A stretch of DNA of 64,000 bases from Anaerolineae bacterium (GTDB lineage: Bacteria > Chloroflexota > Anaerolineae > Anaerolineales > Villigracilaceae), in contig QEXW01000099.1 in NCBI GenBank assembly GCA_003130845.1, forward strand, positions 1-64,000, given 5' to 3'. Position 1 is the first letter of the stretch. Each line of letters starts with the position of its first letter. A program made the position numbers and the translations under genes. Below, in pieces: positions 8,389 to 16,467 of this stretch. A model generated the notes under the pieces. That model did no database searches. It had not been told where the DNA came from and saw nothing but the letters and a program-made list of their open reading frames with translations.

Positions 8389-9528
8389 CTATAAATAATC
8401 TCTTAACTGACCAGCCTGCTGTGGGTTGCGCAAGCGCCGCAACGCTTTGCTCTCGATTTGGCGAATGCGCTCACGCGTTAGGCCAAATTTCTGCCCTAAC
8501 TCTTCCAGCGTGTAAACATGCCCATCAATCAGACCAAAGCGCAGACGTAAAACATGTGCCTCGCGCGCCGGTAACGTATCTAACACTTCGCGAATTTTCT
8601 CACGCAACAGCGATTGATACACACTCTGCATGGGGGCTGGGTTGAGTTCATCTTCAACAAACATGCCGAGCTCTGAGTCTTCATCGTCATTCAAAGGGCT
8701 TTCGAGCGAAACAGGCACCCAAGAGATTTTCCGAATCCATTGCAACTTCTTGAGAGAGAGTTGCATGGCATCGGCCAACTCGCGAACGGTTGGCTCACGC
8801 CCCAAATTCTGCTCTAGGTCATGGGCGCACTTATACATCTTGCGAATAAGGTCTGACATGTGAACAGGCAGGCGAATGGTGCGGGATTGGTCGGCGATGG
8901 CACGGGTGATAGTTTGGCGAATCCACCAAGTGGCATAGGTAGAAAAGCGGAAGCCACGCCGGTAATCGTACTTTTCCACCGCTTTCATGAGCCCCAAATT
9001 GCCTTCTTGAATCAAGTCCAGGAAAGGCAAGCCCCGTCCTAAATAGCGTTTGGCAATGCTGACCACCAAGCGTGTGTTGGCCTTTATCAGATGCTCGCGT
9101 GCTGCTTGTCCTTCTTGAATTTCGGATTCCAGGGCGCTGCGCTCCGTCGGCGATAAGCCACCCCGCCGCAATTCATAGTTTGCCGTTTTGGCAGCCTCAA
9201 TTTTACGTGCAAGGCTGAACTCTTCCTGCATTGAAAGCAAAGGAACGCGCGCCATTTCTTTTAGGTACAAACCAATCACATCGTTGGCGGCAACGAAATC
9301 GTCCAGATTTTCACCCAAGTCAGGGTCGCCAATAGGTTCTTCGCTTTCCACCTCCAATACATCCACACCTTGGCAGCGCAGCAGCGAGAGAATCACATCC
9401 AGCCGTTCCCAATCAAATTCGGGAACGGCTTCTAACAAATCTGCCGTCGTGAGATACCCCTGTACACCTGCTTTTTCAAGCAAGTTATTCAGGACTTCGG
9501 TATGAGTCCGTCGGTTGGCACGCGCCAC
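8389..9528 (-). CDS. sigA: Primary RNA polymerase sigma factor (RpoD/SigA)
   Basis: 379 residues from a GTG that has GGGAGG 7 nt upstream; a TTG five codons earlier is weaker. Residues 1-60 form a short region 1.1-like domain ([20 protein letters not shown]). Region 1.2 ([17 protein letters not shown]), region 2.4 ([19 protein letters not shown]) and region 4.2 ([20 protein letters not shown]) are all intact. It directs RNA polymerase to housekeeping promoters; several TTGACA/TATAAT promoters in this window fit that specificity. With regions 1.1 and 1.2 present it is probably the vegetative factor rather than an alternative group 2 sigma. Confidence 0.93.
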   Translation of the reverse strand: MARANRRTHTEVLNNLLEKAGVQGYLTTADLLEAVPEFDWERLDVILSLLRCQGVDVLEVESEEPIGDPDLGENLDDFVAANDVIGLYLKEMARVPLLSMQEEFSLARKIEAAKTANYELRRGGLSPTERSALESEIQEGQAAREHLIKANTRLVVSIAKRYLGRGLPFLDLIQEGNLGLMKAVEKYDYRRGFRFSTYATWWIRQTITRAIADQSRTIRLPVHMSDLIRKMYKCAHDLEQNLGREPTVRELADAMQLSLKKLQWIRKISWVPVSLESPLNDDEDSELGMFVEDELNPAPMQSVYQSLLREKIREVLDTLPAREAHVLRLRFGLIDGHVYTLEELGQKFGLTRERIRQIESKALRRLRNPQQAGQLRDYL

Positions 9529-9606
9529 AATCTGCCCTCCCAAAATGTTTTGCGTCCTTCTTCATACGCGCATAACCTGCAATTTTTCGCGTGCAGCACA
9601 AGAGGG

Positions 9607-10116
9607 TTACAACCAGTCCTTCAAGGTGGAAAATGGCGAATCATTTTCCGGTGCATGGCCACAATTTTGAAGATTCAAATTTTGCCCACACTCAGGGCAT
9701 AGTCCTTTGCAATCCGATTTACACAACGGCTTGATGGGAATTTCAAGCAGACCAAAGTCACGCACCAAAGGCTGCAAGTCAATGTGCGCATCCTCCGGCA
9801 CAAGCAAGCCCGAATCGGTGATGTTGTCCCGTGTAAAAGCGTACAACTCCGTAAACTCCCAGCGCAAGTGCTGGGTATACTCGCTTAAGCAGCGCACACA
9901 CTCCAGTTGAATATCACCCTCGAAGGTCCCTTCCACCAGCAATCCTTGGGGAGTGCGACTGATGCGGACACGGCCCTGCACCTCGGCCAATGTCAAAGTT
10001 TGGTCTTCTTCGTCTGTGAGTTTGGGGAGATAAAAATCAAAATCACGGTGGTATCCGGCAGCAGCACTGACCAGAAAACCAACATTTAACCGCAGGGGTT
10101 TGCGAGGATTGGGCAC
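9607..10116 (-). CDS. DUF177 (YceD-like) protein
   Basis: 169 residues from a GTG that begins VPNPRKPLRLNVGFL, the usual start of this family in related bacteria; the frame is open 17 more codons to another GTG. The family (YceD/DUF177) is linked to 23S rRNA accumulation in bacteria and plants, and its gene often precedes rpmF. Cysteine pairs CVRC (mid-protein) and CKSDCKGLCPECG (near the C-terminus) suggest a bound metal. No rpmF follows here; the next gene downstream on this strand is the sigma factor, 78 bp on. Confidence 0.85.
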   Translation of the reverse strand: MPNPRKPLRLNVGFLVSAAAGYHRDFDFYLPKLTDEEDQTLTLAEVQGRVRISRTPQGLLVEGTFEGDIQLECVRCLSEYTQHLRWEFTELYAFTRDNITDSGLLVPEDAHIDLQPLVRDFGLLEIPIKPLCKSDCKGLCPECGQNLNLQNCGHAPENDSPFSTLKDWL

Positions 10117-10286
10117 TTTGGTCTCTTCGATGTTGAAAATGGGGTGAATCTGCGCACATTGTAGCACGCGCGAATCGCAGAGTCAACTGCAACTTACAGA
10201 AAACGATAATTGACTGTGTGCAGGCGCAAGTGCGCCACACAAAATCAGAAAAATTGGAAAATGACGCAACGCTTGGCTACACCGTA

Positions 10287-10295
10287 TGCTATAAT
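10287..10295 (+). promoter_or_regulatory. Extended -10 promoter for a leaderless transcript
   Basis: TGCTATAAT matches an extended -10 element. The -10 ends 6 nt before the ATG at 10302, so the predicted transcript start falls on the A of the start codon. No Shine-Dalgarno sequence precedes that ATG. Confidence 0.6.
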
Positions 10296-10301
10296 CACAG
10301 T

Positions 10302-10748
10302 ATGGCAGAAACGCAACCCTCAACTTCCACTCTTCCCACTGCCCAAGATGCAGAGCGGGAAGCCGAGCGCCGCAACCGGCAAACCAGCATTGCACTTGTC
10401 GTTTCGGCGCTTATTTTTATTGCACTCGTTGCGCTGGCTGTCTTTGGGCTCACGCGCGATGCAAAAGTCACCGAAACCATCCGCGATATTTTCATTATCT
10501 TCTTAGCGCTTGAATCGCTCATCATTGGCGCAGCGCTGGTCATCCTCATCATCCAACTCGCCAGTCTCATCAACCTGCTCAATAACGAAATCAAACCGAT
10601 TCTGGATGCCACAAACGAGACCATCAACACGCTGCGCGGCACAACAGAGTTCTTAGGGCAAAACCTGGTGGAGCCGGTGATGAAACTGAACAGTTATCTC
10701 GCCGGTCTCCAGCGCATGTTGGAGCTGGTTGGATTGAAGAAAAAATAA
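10302..10748 (+). CDS. Small membrane protein with two transmembrane segments
   Basis: 148 residues. A charged N-terminus (DAEREAERRNRQ) precedes two hydrophobic segments at about residues 28-48 and 60-85. The C-terminal ~60 residues are helical and amphipathic (LLNNEIKPILDATNETINT), resembling DUF948-type proteins. It sits 30 bp upstream of a YtxH protein, a pairing common for DUF948 and YtxH genes in Gram-positive and related bacteria. The function is unknown; a role at the envelope is inferred. The start is placed at the ATG after the extended -10; upstream in-frame codons overlap the promoter. Confidence 0.65.
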   Translation: MAETQPSTSTLPTAQDAEREAERRNRQTSIALVVSALIFIALVALAVFGLTRDAKVTETIRDIFIIFLALESLIIGAALVILIIQLASLINLLNNEIKPILDATNETINTLRGTTEFLGQNLVEPVMKLNSYLAGLQRMLELVGLKKK

Positions 10749-10778
10749 CTTTGCCAACACAGAGAAAGGAGAACTCTT

Positions 10779-11159
10779 ATGTCTGAACGAGATGAATTTG
10801 GTGCTTTCCTGGTCGGCTTTATCGTCGGCGGGTTAACCGGCGCAGTCGTGGCGCTCTTGTTTGCTCCACAATCGGGCGAAGAGACACGCGCGGTTATCAA
10901 AGAACGCTCCATCGAACTACGCGACCGCGCTGCTGAAGAAGCCGAAGCAGCCTGGAAGCGCGCCGAGGAGACGGCGTTGGAGGCACGCGCCAAAGCCGAA
11001 GAACTGATTAAACAGGCCCAGGCACAGAGCGAGGAAATCACGCTCAAAGCGCGCGAGAAGAGCCAAGAACTGGTGGAAACGGCCAAGGAAACCGTCAAGA
11101 AAGCAACTTCCCGCGTCAAGAAGAGCGCGGAAATCGAAGCCCCAGCAGAATCGGCCTGA
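10779..11159 (+). CDS. YtxH domain protein
   Basis: 126 residues. The N-terminal glycine-rich hydrophobic segment GFIVGGLTGAVVALLFAPQS with GEETR directly after it is the YtxH signature. The rest (residues ~40-120) is a long charged helix rich in Ala, Glu and Lys and probably a coiled coil. YtxH proteins are general-stress-related membrane-associated proteins of unknown activity. AGAAAGGAGAACTCTT precedes the ATG. It ends just before an intrinsic terminator and is likely cotranscribed with the gene before it. Confidence 0.8.
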   Translation: MSERDEFGAFLVGFIVGGLTGAVVALLFAPQSGEETRAVIKERSIELRDRAAEEAEAAWKRAEETALEARAKAEELIKQAQAQSEEITLKAREKSQELVETAKETVKKATSRVKKSAEIEAPAESA

Positions 11160-11163
11160 ACAG

Positions 11164-13761
11164 ATGATTCCATCGCAAAGGCCTGATGCCAAATCAGGCC
11201 TTTTCTTGTTTCCGAACGTTTTTCTCGGTGCGCTCCTTTTACTCCAAGCGGGTGGGTTAGGCTGGGTAGCACTGATTCTTTTTCGCGTTTCCAGCGGGAG
11301 TGGACGCGCACTGTTGTTTGGCCTTTCGGGGCAGAGTTTGTTATTGGTCAGCCTCACTGGCTTGGGCGCCTTGGGGATATTCATGCTTGGTCTGCTCATC
11401 CTGGGCAATCGATTGTCCCCCGCGCCTTGGTTGCGCATCGTACTTCAACATCCAGGGCGGCACATTGGATGGCTGGCAACGCTTGCAGGCATCACCTGGC
11501 TGCTCGCTTGGACCCCAGCCGAACAATTTGGCCGATATTACTACTACGCGCTGCGGCTCATTCCAATCGCAAGCTGGATTTCGTTCTCGGCTGGCTCCTT
11601 CGCCGTGGCTGTGCTGATTGCCTGGCACGGGGTACAGGTGACAACCCTGCAAACGTACCTGCGGGCAAACCGGTCCATGTTCATGGTAGTAGGGATAACA
11701 CTCTTGCTCATGGGGCTGACAGCCTGGTTGGCCGCTCGATATGTGGTCGGAATGCAAGCGGCAGAAGAAGACTTTTGGTACGGAGCAGGCGTGCCGGTGC
11801 TCGCCTGGCAAGTTTTGATAGCCCTCGTCGTTGGAGGGGCAACGGCCTGGAGCGAAAAGCGCTTCTTTTCCAATCAAGCGCAAAAGGCAAAACCAAGCAG
11901 CGCCGTGGTATTTGCCCTGATTTGGATGATAGCCGGCCTATGGTGGGCAAACACTCCGCTGGCATTTAACTTTATGATTTCTCCCCCCTATCCGCCCAAC
12001 TTCGCGCCCTATCCAGCCGCCGATGGAGCAAACTATGACCTCGCCAGCCAATACGCGCTGCTGGGACAAGGGTTATACAACGGCGGACAAATGAAAATCT
12101 ACTTTGAGCGTCCGCTGTATTCGGCTTTCCTGTTCTACTTACATTTGATTGTTGGTCAAGACTATGCGCAACTTCTATCTGTGCAGGCATTTTTGTATGG
12201 AGTCTTTCCTGCATTAGCATATCTAATCGGCAAGTCGTTGCATAGCCAAGCCCTGGGGGCAACACTGGCCACTTTACTCACCTTGCGCGGTTGGAATGGT
12301 CTGACCCTGGGCGGCATCCTTGAAACTTCAACGCAGAAAATGCTTTTGACCGATTTTCCTACTGCCATCGGCCTAGCACTGTTGCTGTATCTTGCAATTC
12401 GTTGGGTGCAATCTCCACACCGTTGGACCTGGGGGATTTGGCTAGGCGGTGTCGTTGGCTTAGGCAGTTTTGTGCGTCCGCATCTGCTCTTTTTCCTACC
12501 GGCAGCATGCTTGCTAGCCGTGTTGCTCTTTTGGCAACGCAAACGAATTGGAGCAGGGTTGGCAAGTTTGGTCATCGCAGCGTATCTGGGTGCGGTTTTA
12601 CCCTGGATGCAGTTCAATGGCAGCGGCATGTCCCTGCTCAGCGTGTATCTGTGGCGCGCACAAGCCATCATCCGGGAGCGATTTTATTGGCCAGCACCCG
12701 GAGATTCAGCTTTACCACAAGCAACGGCCAGCCTAACCCCATTGCCCTTGCTTGAAGAGACAATCCCGGAAAAATCTCTGGCAGCCTTTACGCGCGACCA
12801 TTTCTTAAACAACCTGACCCTTTCGGCCCTCAGTTTGCCCAACACCTTGCAAGTGTTGACTCCCGAAACGCTCGTACGGCACTCCGAAACATATTGGACA
12901 CCCTATTGGAATGGCGCGCTCAGCCCCTCGGCGCGGATTTTGCTCCCCATCAATTTGTTGCTGGTTGCGCTGGGCATCGGGTTGGCCTGGCAACGCACCC
13001 GCTGGGTGGGCTTAATTCCACTCTTTGGCATGTTGTTCTATTTTCTCATCAACAGCCTGGTACGTACTTCGGGCGGACGGTATCTCGTCCCGGCAGATTG
13101 GGTTGTATTTTTGTATTACCTGCTTGGCTGGGTAGCCTGCTTTGAACTCGGCGCAGCCTGGCTAGGGCAACGCTTCGATTCAGCAGCAGAGCAAAAACAA
13201 AAAGAATCCTCTCAACCACACTGGCAGGGGCTGGGTGCGCTGGCAGCGGTGATAGCACTGGGAGGGCTAATCCCTCTTACCAACCTGCTACACCCACCAC
13301 GCTACGCGGCATGGACCGCGACGCAATTGGTGTCGAAACTCGATAGCCGCCTGCTCAATGAGATGGGTGTGACAGAGCAAGAACTGCTATCGTTTCTAGA
13401 GCAAAAGCAGGCCATCCTCTTGCAAGGTAGTGCGCTCTATCCGCGCTACATCCGACGGGGGGTAAACCCATTTATCCCAGACCATTTGCTCAACGAGACG
13501 CCTTACTCCCGCCTTTCGTTGACAGCCATCGGCCAACATGGACATATACCGGTTGTACTAATCACGGGAGATGAGTGGTTCGCCTTGCCACACACCGCCG
13601 AAGTCCTGGTTATCGGCTGTCAAAACCTGGGATTTGTAGATGCCTGGGCCATTGTCTTGCCACAGCAAGGCACAATTCATCTGCGGCAACCAACCACCTC
13701 TCTGCGCTGCCCACTGCCAGAACCCGTGTGCAATAACAACGGCGAATGTAGATACGAGTAA
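11164..13761 (+). CDS. Large polytopic membrane protein, GT-C glycosyltransferase-like
   Basis: Up to 865 residues with about 12-14 hydrophobic segments. Long loops between them contain acidic and aromatic residues (YPPNFAPYPAADGANYDLAS after the sixth segment; FERPLYSAFLFYLHL next). This layout resembles GT-C enzymes such as ArnT or PMT, which move a sugar from a lipid carrier on the outer face of the membrane, but no diagnostic catalytic motif is clear. The C-terminal ~180 residues are soluble and probably extracytoplasmic. The ATG at 11164 has no Shine-Dalgarno sequence and the first 14 codons overlap a terminator hairpin, so the true start may be the TTG at 11206. Confidence 0.6.
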   Translation: MIPSQRPDAKSGLFLFPNVFLGALLLLQAGGLGWVALILFRVSSGSGRALLFGLSGQSLLLVSLTGLGALGIFMLGLLILGNRLSPAPWLRIVLQHPGRHIGWLATLAGITWLLAWTPAEQFGRYYYYALRLIPIASWISFSAGSFAVAVLIAWHGVQVTTLQTYLRANRSMFMVVGITLLLMGLTAWLAARYVVGMQAAEEDFWYGAGVPVLAWQVLIALVVGGATAWSEKRFFSNQAQKAKPSSAVVFALIWMIAGLWWANTPLAFNFMISPPYPPNFAPYPAADGANYDLASQYALLGQGLYNGGQMKIYFERPLYSAFLFYLHLIVGQDYAQLLSVQAFLYGVFPALAYLIGKSLHSQALGATLATLLTLRGWNGLTLGGILETSTQKMLLTDFPTAIGLALLLYLAIRWVQSPHRWTWGIWLGGVVGLGSFVRPHLLFFLPAACLLAVLLFWQRKRIGAGLASLVIAAYLGAVLPWMQFNGSGMSLLSVYLWRAQAIIRERFYWPAPGDSALPQATASLTPLPLLEETIPEKSLAAFTRDHFLNNLTLSALSLPNTLQVLTPETLVRHSETYWTPYWNGALSPSARILLPINLLLVALGIGLAWQRTRWVGLIPLFGMLFYFLINSLVRTSGGRYLVPADWVVFLYYLLGWVACFELGAAWLGQRFDSAAEQKQKESSQPHWQGLGALAAVIALGGLIPLTNLLHPPRYAAWTATQLVSKLDSRLLNEMGVTEQELLSFLEQKQAILLQGSALYPRYIRRGVNPFIPDHLLNETPYSRLSLTAIGQHGHIPVVLITGDEWFALPHTAEVLVIGCQNLGFVDAWAIVLPQQGTIHLRQPTTSLRCPLPEPVCNNNGECRYE
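11177..11210 (+). terminator. Intrinsic terminator after the YtxH gene
   Basis: A perfect 11-bp stem AAAGGCCTGAT / ATCAGGCCTTT (11177-11187 and 11193-11203) with a 5-nt loop, followed by a T-rich run. It lies 18 bp after the ytxH stop and inside the first codons of the next open frame. Confidence 0.8.
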
Positions 13762-13799
13762 TTGGCCCAAGCAACAGCATTCTTGCGCCGAGTTGCACC

Positions 13800-13828
13800 T
13801 TGACTCGGCCTACATTTTTTGTTATTAT
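13800..13828 (+). promoter_or_regulatory. Promoter of the DtxR/feo operon
   Basis: TTGACT (13800-13805), a 17-bp spacer, TATTAT (13823-13828). The predicted start is near 13835, inside the operator-like repeat, so a repressor bound there would block initiation. Confidence 0.65.
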
Positions 13829-13830
13829 TT

Positions 13831-13858
13831 TTAGGTAAGACTAAATTATTTTTTAGTC
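13831..13858 (+). promoter_or_regulatory. Operator-like inverted repeats, probable DtxR-family site
   Basis: TTAGGTAAGACTAA (13831-13844) is a partial dyad close to known DtxR/IdeR boxes (TTAGG...CTAA). Overlapping it, GACTAAA (13839-13845) and TTTAGTC (13852-13858) form a perfect 7-bp inverted repeat with a 6-bp spacer. Both lie across the predicted transcript start and just upstream of the DtxR-type gene, which suggests metal-dependent autoregulation. Confidence 0.6.
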
Positions 13859-13861
13859 AAT

Positions 13862-14545
13862 ATGGATATACTCTCGCGCAACATACAAGATTATCTAAAG
13901 CACATTTACGCGCTGACGGAAGATGGCGGAGCAGCCTCTACCACCGATTTGGCAGCGCGGCTGGGCGTAGCGCCCGCTTCGGTGACGGGTATGATTCAGC
14001 GCTTGGCAAACGCCGCCCCTCCGCTGGTGGAATACCGCAAACACCAGGGGGTACGGCTAACCCCACATGGTGAAAAGGCAGCGCTAGAAGTGATTCGCCA
14101 CCACCGCCTGCTAGAAACGTATCTGGTAACGATGCTCGGGTATTCGTGGGATACCGTTCATGAAGAAGCCTGCCGCTTGGAACACGTCATCAGCGAGGAG
14201 TTTGAGTCGAAAATCGCGGCGGTGCTGGGTCATCCGACCCATGACCCACACGGTGAGCCGATTCCGAACGAGGCGCTTGAAATGCCCGCCGACCAAGCGC
14301 TGCCTCTTTCCGCACTGCGCCCACCCCAAAAAGCACTCATCCTGCGCGTGCGGACAGAGAACCCGGCGCTATTGCGGCACCTAGAACAACTTGGGCTGGT
14401 GCCAGGCACCAAAATACAGGTCGTTGGATATTCCTCCTTCGACCAAAACTTAACGATACACATCACACAGGCGAGAAATTTACAGCATGTGATTGGTTTT
14501 TCGATTAGCAGCCAAATTTATGTTGCACTGCAGTCATTCCCATAA
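13862..14545 (+). CDS. DtxR/MntR-family metal-dependent transcriptional repressor
   Basis: 227 residues with the full three-domain layout. Residues 1-65 are the winged helix (TTDLAARLGVAPASVTGMIQ). Residues ~66-140 are the dimer and metal domain with the signature HEEACRLEHVIS, whose Cys, Glu and His are the primary metal ligands in DtxR. DPHGEPIP follows. Residues ~145-224 are an SH3/FeoA-like domain. Such proteins bind DNA when loaded with Fe2+ or Mn2+ and repress uptake genes. It is the first gene of a unit with a FeoA-containing protein and split FeoB, and it sits directly behind a matching operator. Iron is the likely signal; manganese cannot be excluded. Confidence 0.9.
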   Translation: MDILSRNIQDYLKHIYALTEDGGAASTTDLAARLGVAPASVTGMIQRLANAAPPLVEYRKHQGVRLTPHGEKAALEVIRHHRLLETYLVTMLGYSWDTVHEEACRLEHVISEEFESKIAAVLGHPTHDPHGEPIPNEALEMPADQALPLSALRPPQKALILRVRTENPALLRHLEQLGLVPGTKIQVVGYSSFDQNLTIHITQARNLQHVIGFSISSQIYVALQSFP

Positions 14546-14588
14546 ACCAGCATAATCGGCGTGTGACGCGTGCAAATCAGGAGGAACT

Positions 14589-15593
14589 ATGTCCATCTTG
14601 GTATGGTTGATTGTTGCGACAATTGGCGCGGTAGCGCTATTCTTTCCTGGATATGGCGGTTTGGCGCAATTCGCTGCCTGGCGCGCCATGCGACAACGTG
14701 AACTGGTTGAAGATGCGCTTAAGCACTTGCTTGACCGTGAGCAAGAAGGACGTCATGCCACCCCTCAGTCGCTCGCCGGGACATTAAGCGCCAACCTGGC
14801 ACAAACCATAAAACTCATCGCGCAGATGGAATCCCAAAATTTAGTGGAATCGCGCGGCAACGAAATTCACTTGACCCCGGAAGGGGAACGCTGGGCTTTA
14901 CACATCGTTCGTGCGCATCGCCTGTGGGAGCGTTACCTGGCAGACGAGGCACGCATGCCTTTGCAGAAAATTCACAGCGAAGCGCATAAAAGAGAACACC
15001 ACATTTCACAAGCCGAGCTCGATGCGCTGGACGCGGCCATGGGGTACCCAACGTACGACCCGCACGGCGACCCGATTCCAAGCCGCGAAGGAAAGATTCC
15101 CACGCACCGGGCAATTCCCCTCACCGCCTGGCAAGCGGAAGGACCGGCGCGCATTTTACATATCGAGGACGAACCGGCCATCGCGTATGAACAGGTTTTG
15201 GCCGCAGGCTTACGCTTAGGGCAAGTCATCCGCCTGATTGAAAAAACGCCCACCCGCTATGTGCTTTCGGATGGGGAGAACGAGTTTCGGCTGGCGCCCT
15301 CCATCGCAGCCAATGTGCATGTCGCACCACTTTCCGAGACGGAAATCGCACGCAAAGGTGCAGTGCCATTACACATGCTCAGCGATGGCCAAAAAGGTGA
15401 AATCCTCTTGCTAGACGAAAGTGTGCAAGGGTTTACCCGCCGCCGCTTTCTCGATTTGGGATTGACGCCCGGAGCGCTCATCTACCCCGAATTAAAAAAC
15501 TTCTTTGGCGACCCAAGAGCCTATCGGGTACGCGGCACATTGATAGCACTGCGCAAAGAACAAGCAGCGCAAATTTGGGTTAAGCCACTCTAA
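14589..15593 (+). CDS. Membrane-anchored DtxR-like protein with FeoA-type SH3 domains
   Basis: 334 residues. One hydrophobic segment at residues 4-28 should anchor it in the membrane. Residues ~40-110 are a DtxR-type winged helix (QSLAGTLSANLAQTIKLIAQ), and ~115-165 the metal/dimer domain in which the usual Cys ligand is replaced by His (SEAHKREHHIS), followed by DPHGDPIP. Two FeoA-like SH3 domains follow (about 180-255 and 260-334; the latter includes RRRFLDLGLTPGA). The downstream genes are FeoB parts, and no separate feoA is present, so this protein may supply the FeoA function. Whether the winged helix still binds DNA is unknown. AGGAGGAAC precedes the ATG. Confidence 0.75.
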   Translation: MSILVWLIVATIGAVALFFPGYGGLAQFAAWRAMRQRELVEDALKHLLDREQEGRHATPQSLAGTLSANLAQTIKLIAQMESQNLVESRGNEIHLTPEGERWALHIVRAHRLWERYLADEARMPLQKIHSEAHKREHHISQAELDALDAAMGYPTYDPHGDPIPSREGKIPTHRAIPLTAWQAEGPARILHIEDEPAIAYEQVLAAGLRLGQVIRLIEKTPTRYVLSDGENEFRLAPSIAANVHVAPLSETEIARKGAVPLHMLSDGQKGEILLLDESVQGFTRRRFLDLGLTPGALIYPELKNFFGDPRAYRVRGTLIALRKEQAAQIWVKPL

Positions 15594-15631
15594 AGTGCCT
15601 ACAGCACAAATTTCTCTCCAGGAAGTTCAGC

Positions 15632-16465
15632 ATGTCCGAAAAAATACAACTCCCGACTGAAAATTGCGCTACTTGCCCGGCATATACACAATTGGAAAAA
15701 ATGGGCATAAAAATTGATAACTTTGACCGCGTGATTGCGTTGGCAGGCAACCCAAACACGGGCAAAAGCACCCTGTTTAACGCACTGACCGGCCTTAAGC
15801 AACATACCGGCAACTGGCCAGGCAAAACCGTCACCCGCGCCGAAGGTGGGTATCAGTTCAACGGCGTGCGCTATAAATTGGTGGATTTGCCCGGCACCTA
15901 CTCCCTGCTCTCTGCCTCGCAAGATGAGGAAGTGGCGCGCGATTTCATCCTGTTCGGTCAACCGGATTGCACCATTGTCGTGACCGATGCAACCGCCCTA
16001 GAGCGTAACTTAAACCTGGTGATGCAGGTGCTAGAAATCACCGACAAGGTGGTCGTCGCTGTAAACTTAATGGATGAGGCGCGCCGTAAGGGATTGGAAG
16101 TTGACACGCGCAGCCTGGCACGCGACCTGGGCGTGCCGGCCATCCCAATCACCGCGCGCACCGGCGAGGGAATCTCCACGTTATTGCAAACGGTGGCGGG
16201 TGTCATTGAGGGGTCAATCATAACGGCACCGAAACGGGTGCAAGGCACGCCTGAGTTTCAACGTGCGGTCAATGAACTTGTTCCGATGCTGGAAGCCCTC
16301 GTGCCAGGGCTTCCCAATGCACGCTGGTTGGCGATTCGCCTGTTAGATGGCGATGCACGCGTGCAAAAAGCGCTGGAAAACGGCGAACTGCCTGAACTGA
16401 TGGCTCGTCAGCGCCGCGCAGAGGTGAGTTTCTCGCGCAAAATGGCAATTGAAGGGAGACAATAA
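15632..16465 (+). CDS. feoB: FeoB N-terminal GTPase subunit (split FeoB)
   Basis: 277 residues. This is the small G-protein part of ferrous iron transporter B. G1 is GNPNTGKST, G3 is DLPG, G4 is NLMD and G5 is TAR, so nucleotide binding should be intact. Residues ~170-270 are helical and match the GDI region that couples the G domain to the pore. An N-terminal extension carries CATC. The protein ends just before the membrane part, which is a separate gene 2 bp downstream in another frame. GTP binding and hydrolysis regulate transport of Fe2+ across the inner membrane. Confidence 0.9.
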   Translation: MSEKIQLPTENCATCPAYTQLEKMGIKIDNFDRVIALAGNPNTGKSTLFNALTGLKQHTGNWPGKTVTRAEGGYQFNGVRYKLVDLPGTYSLLSASQDEEVARDFILFGQPDCTIVVTDATALERNLNLVMQVLEITDKVVVAVNLMDEARRKGLEVDTRSLARDLGVPAIPITARTGEGISTLLQTVAGVIEGSIITAPKRVQGTPEFQRAVNELVPMLEALVPGLPNARWLAIRLLDGDARVQKALENGELPELMARQRRAEVSFSRKMAIEGRQ

Positions 16466-16467
16466 AC

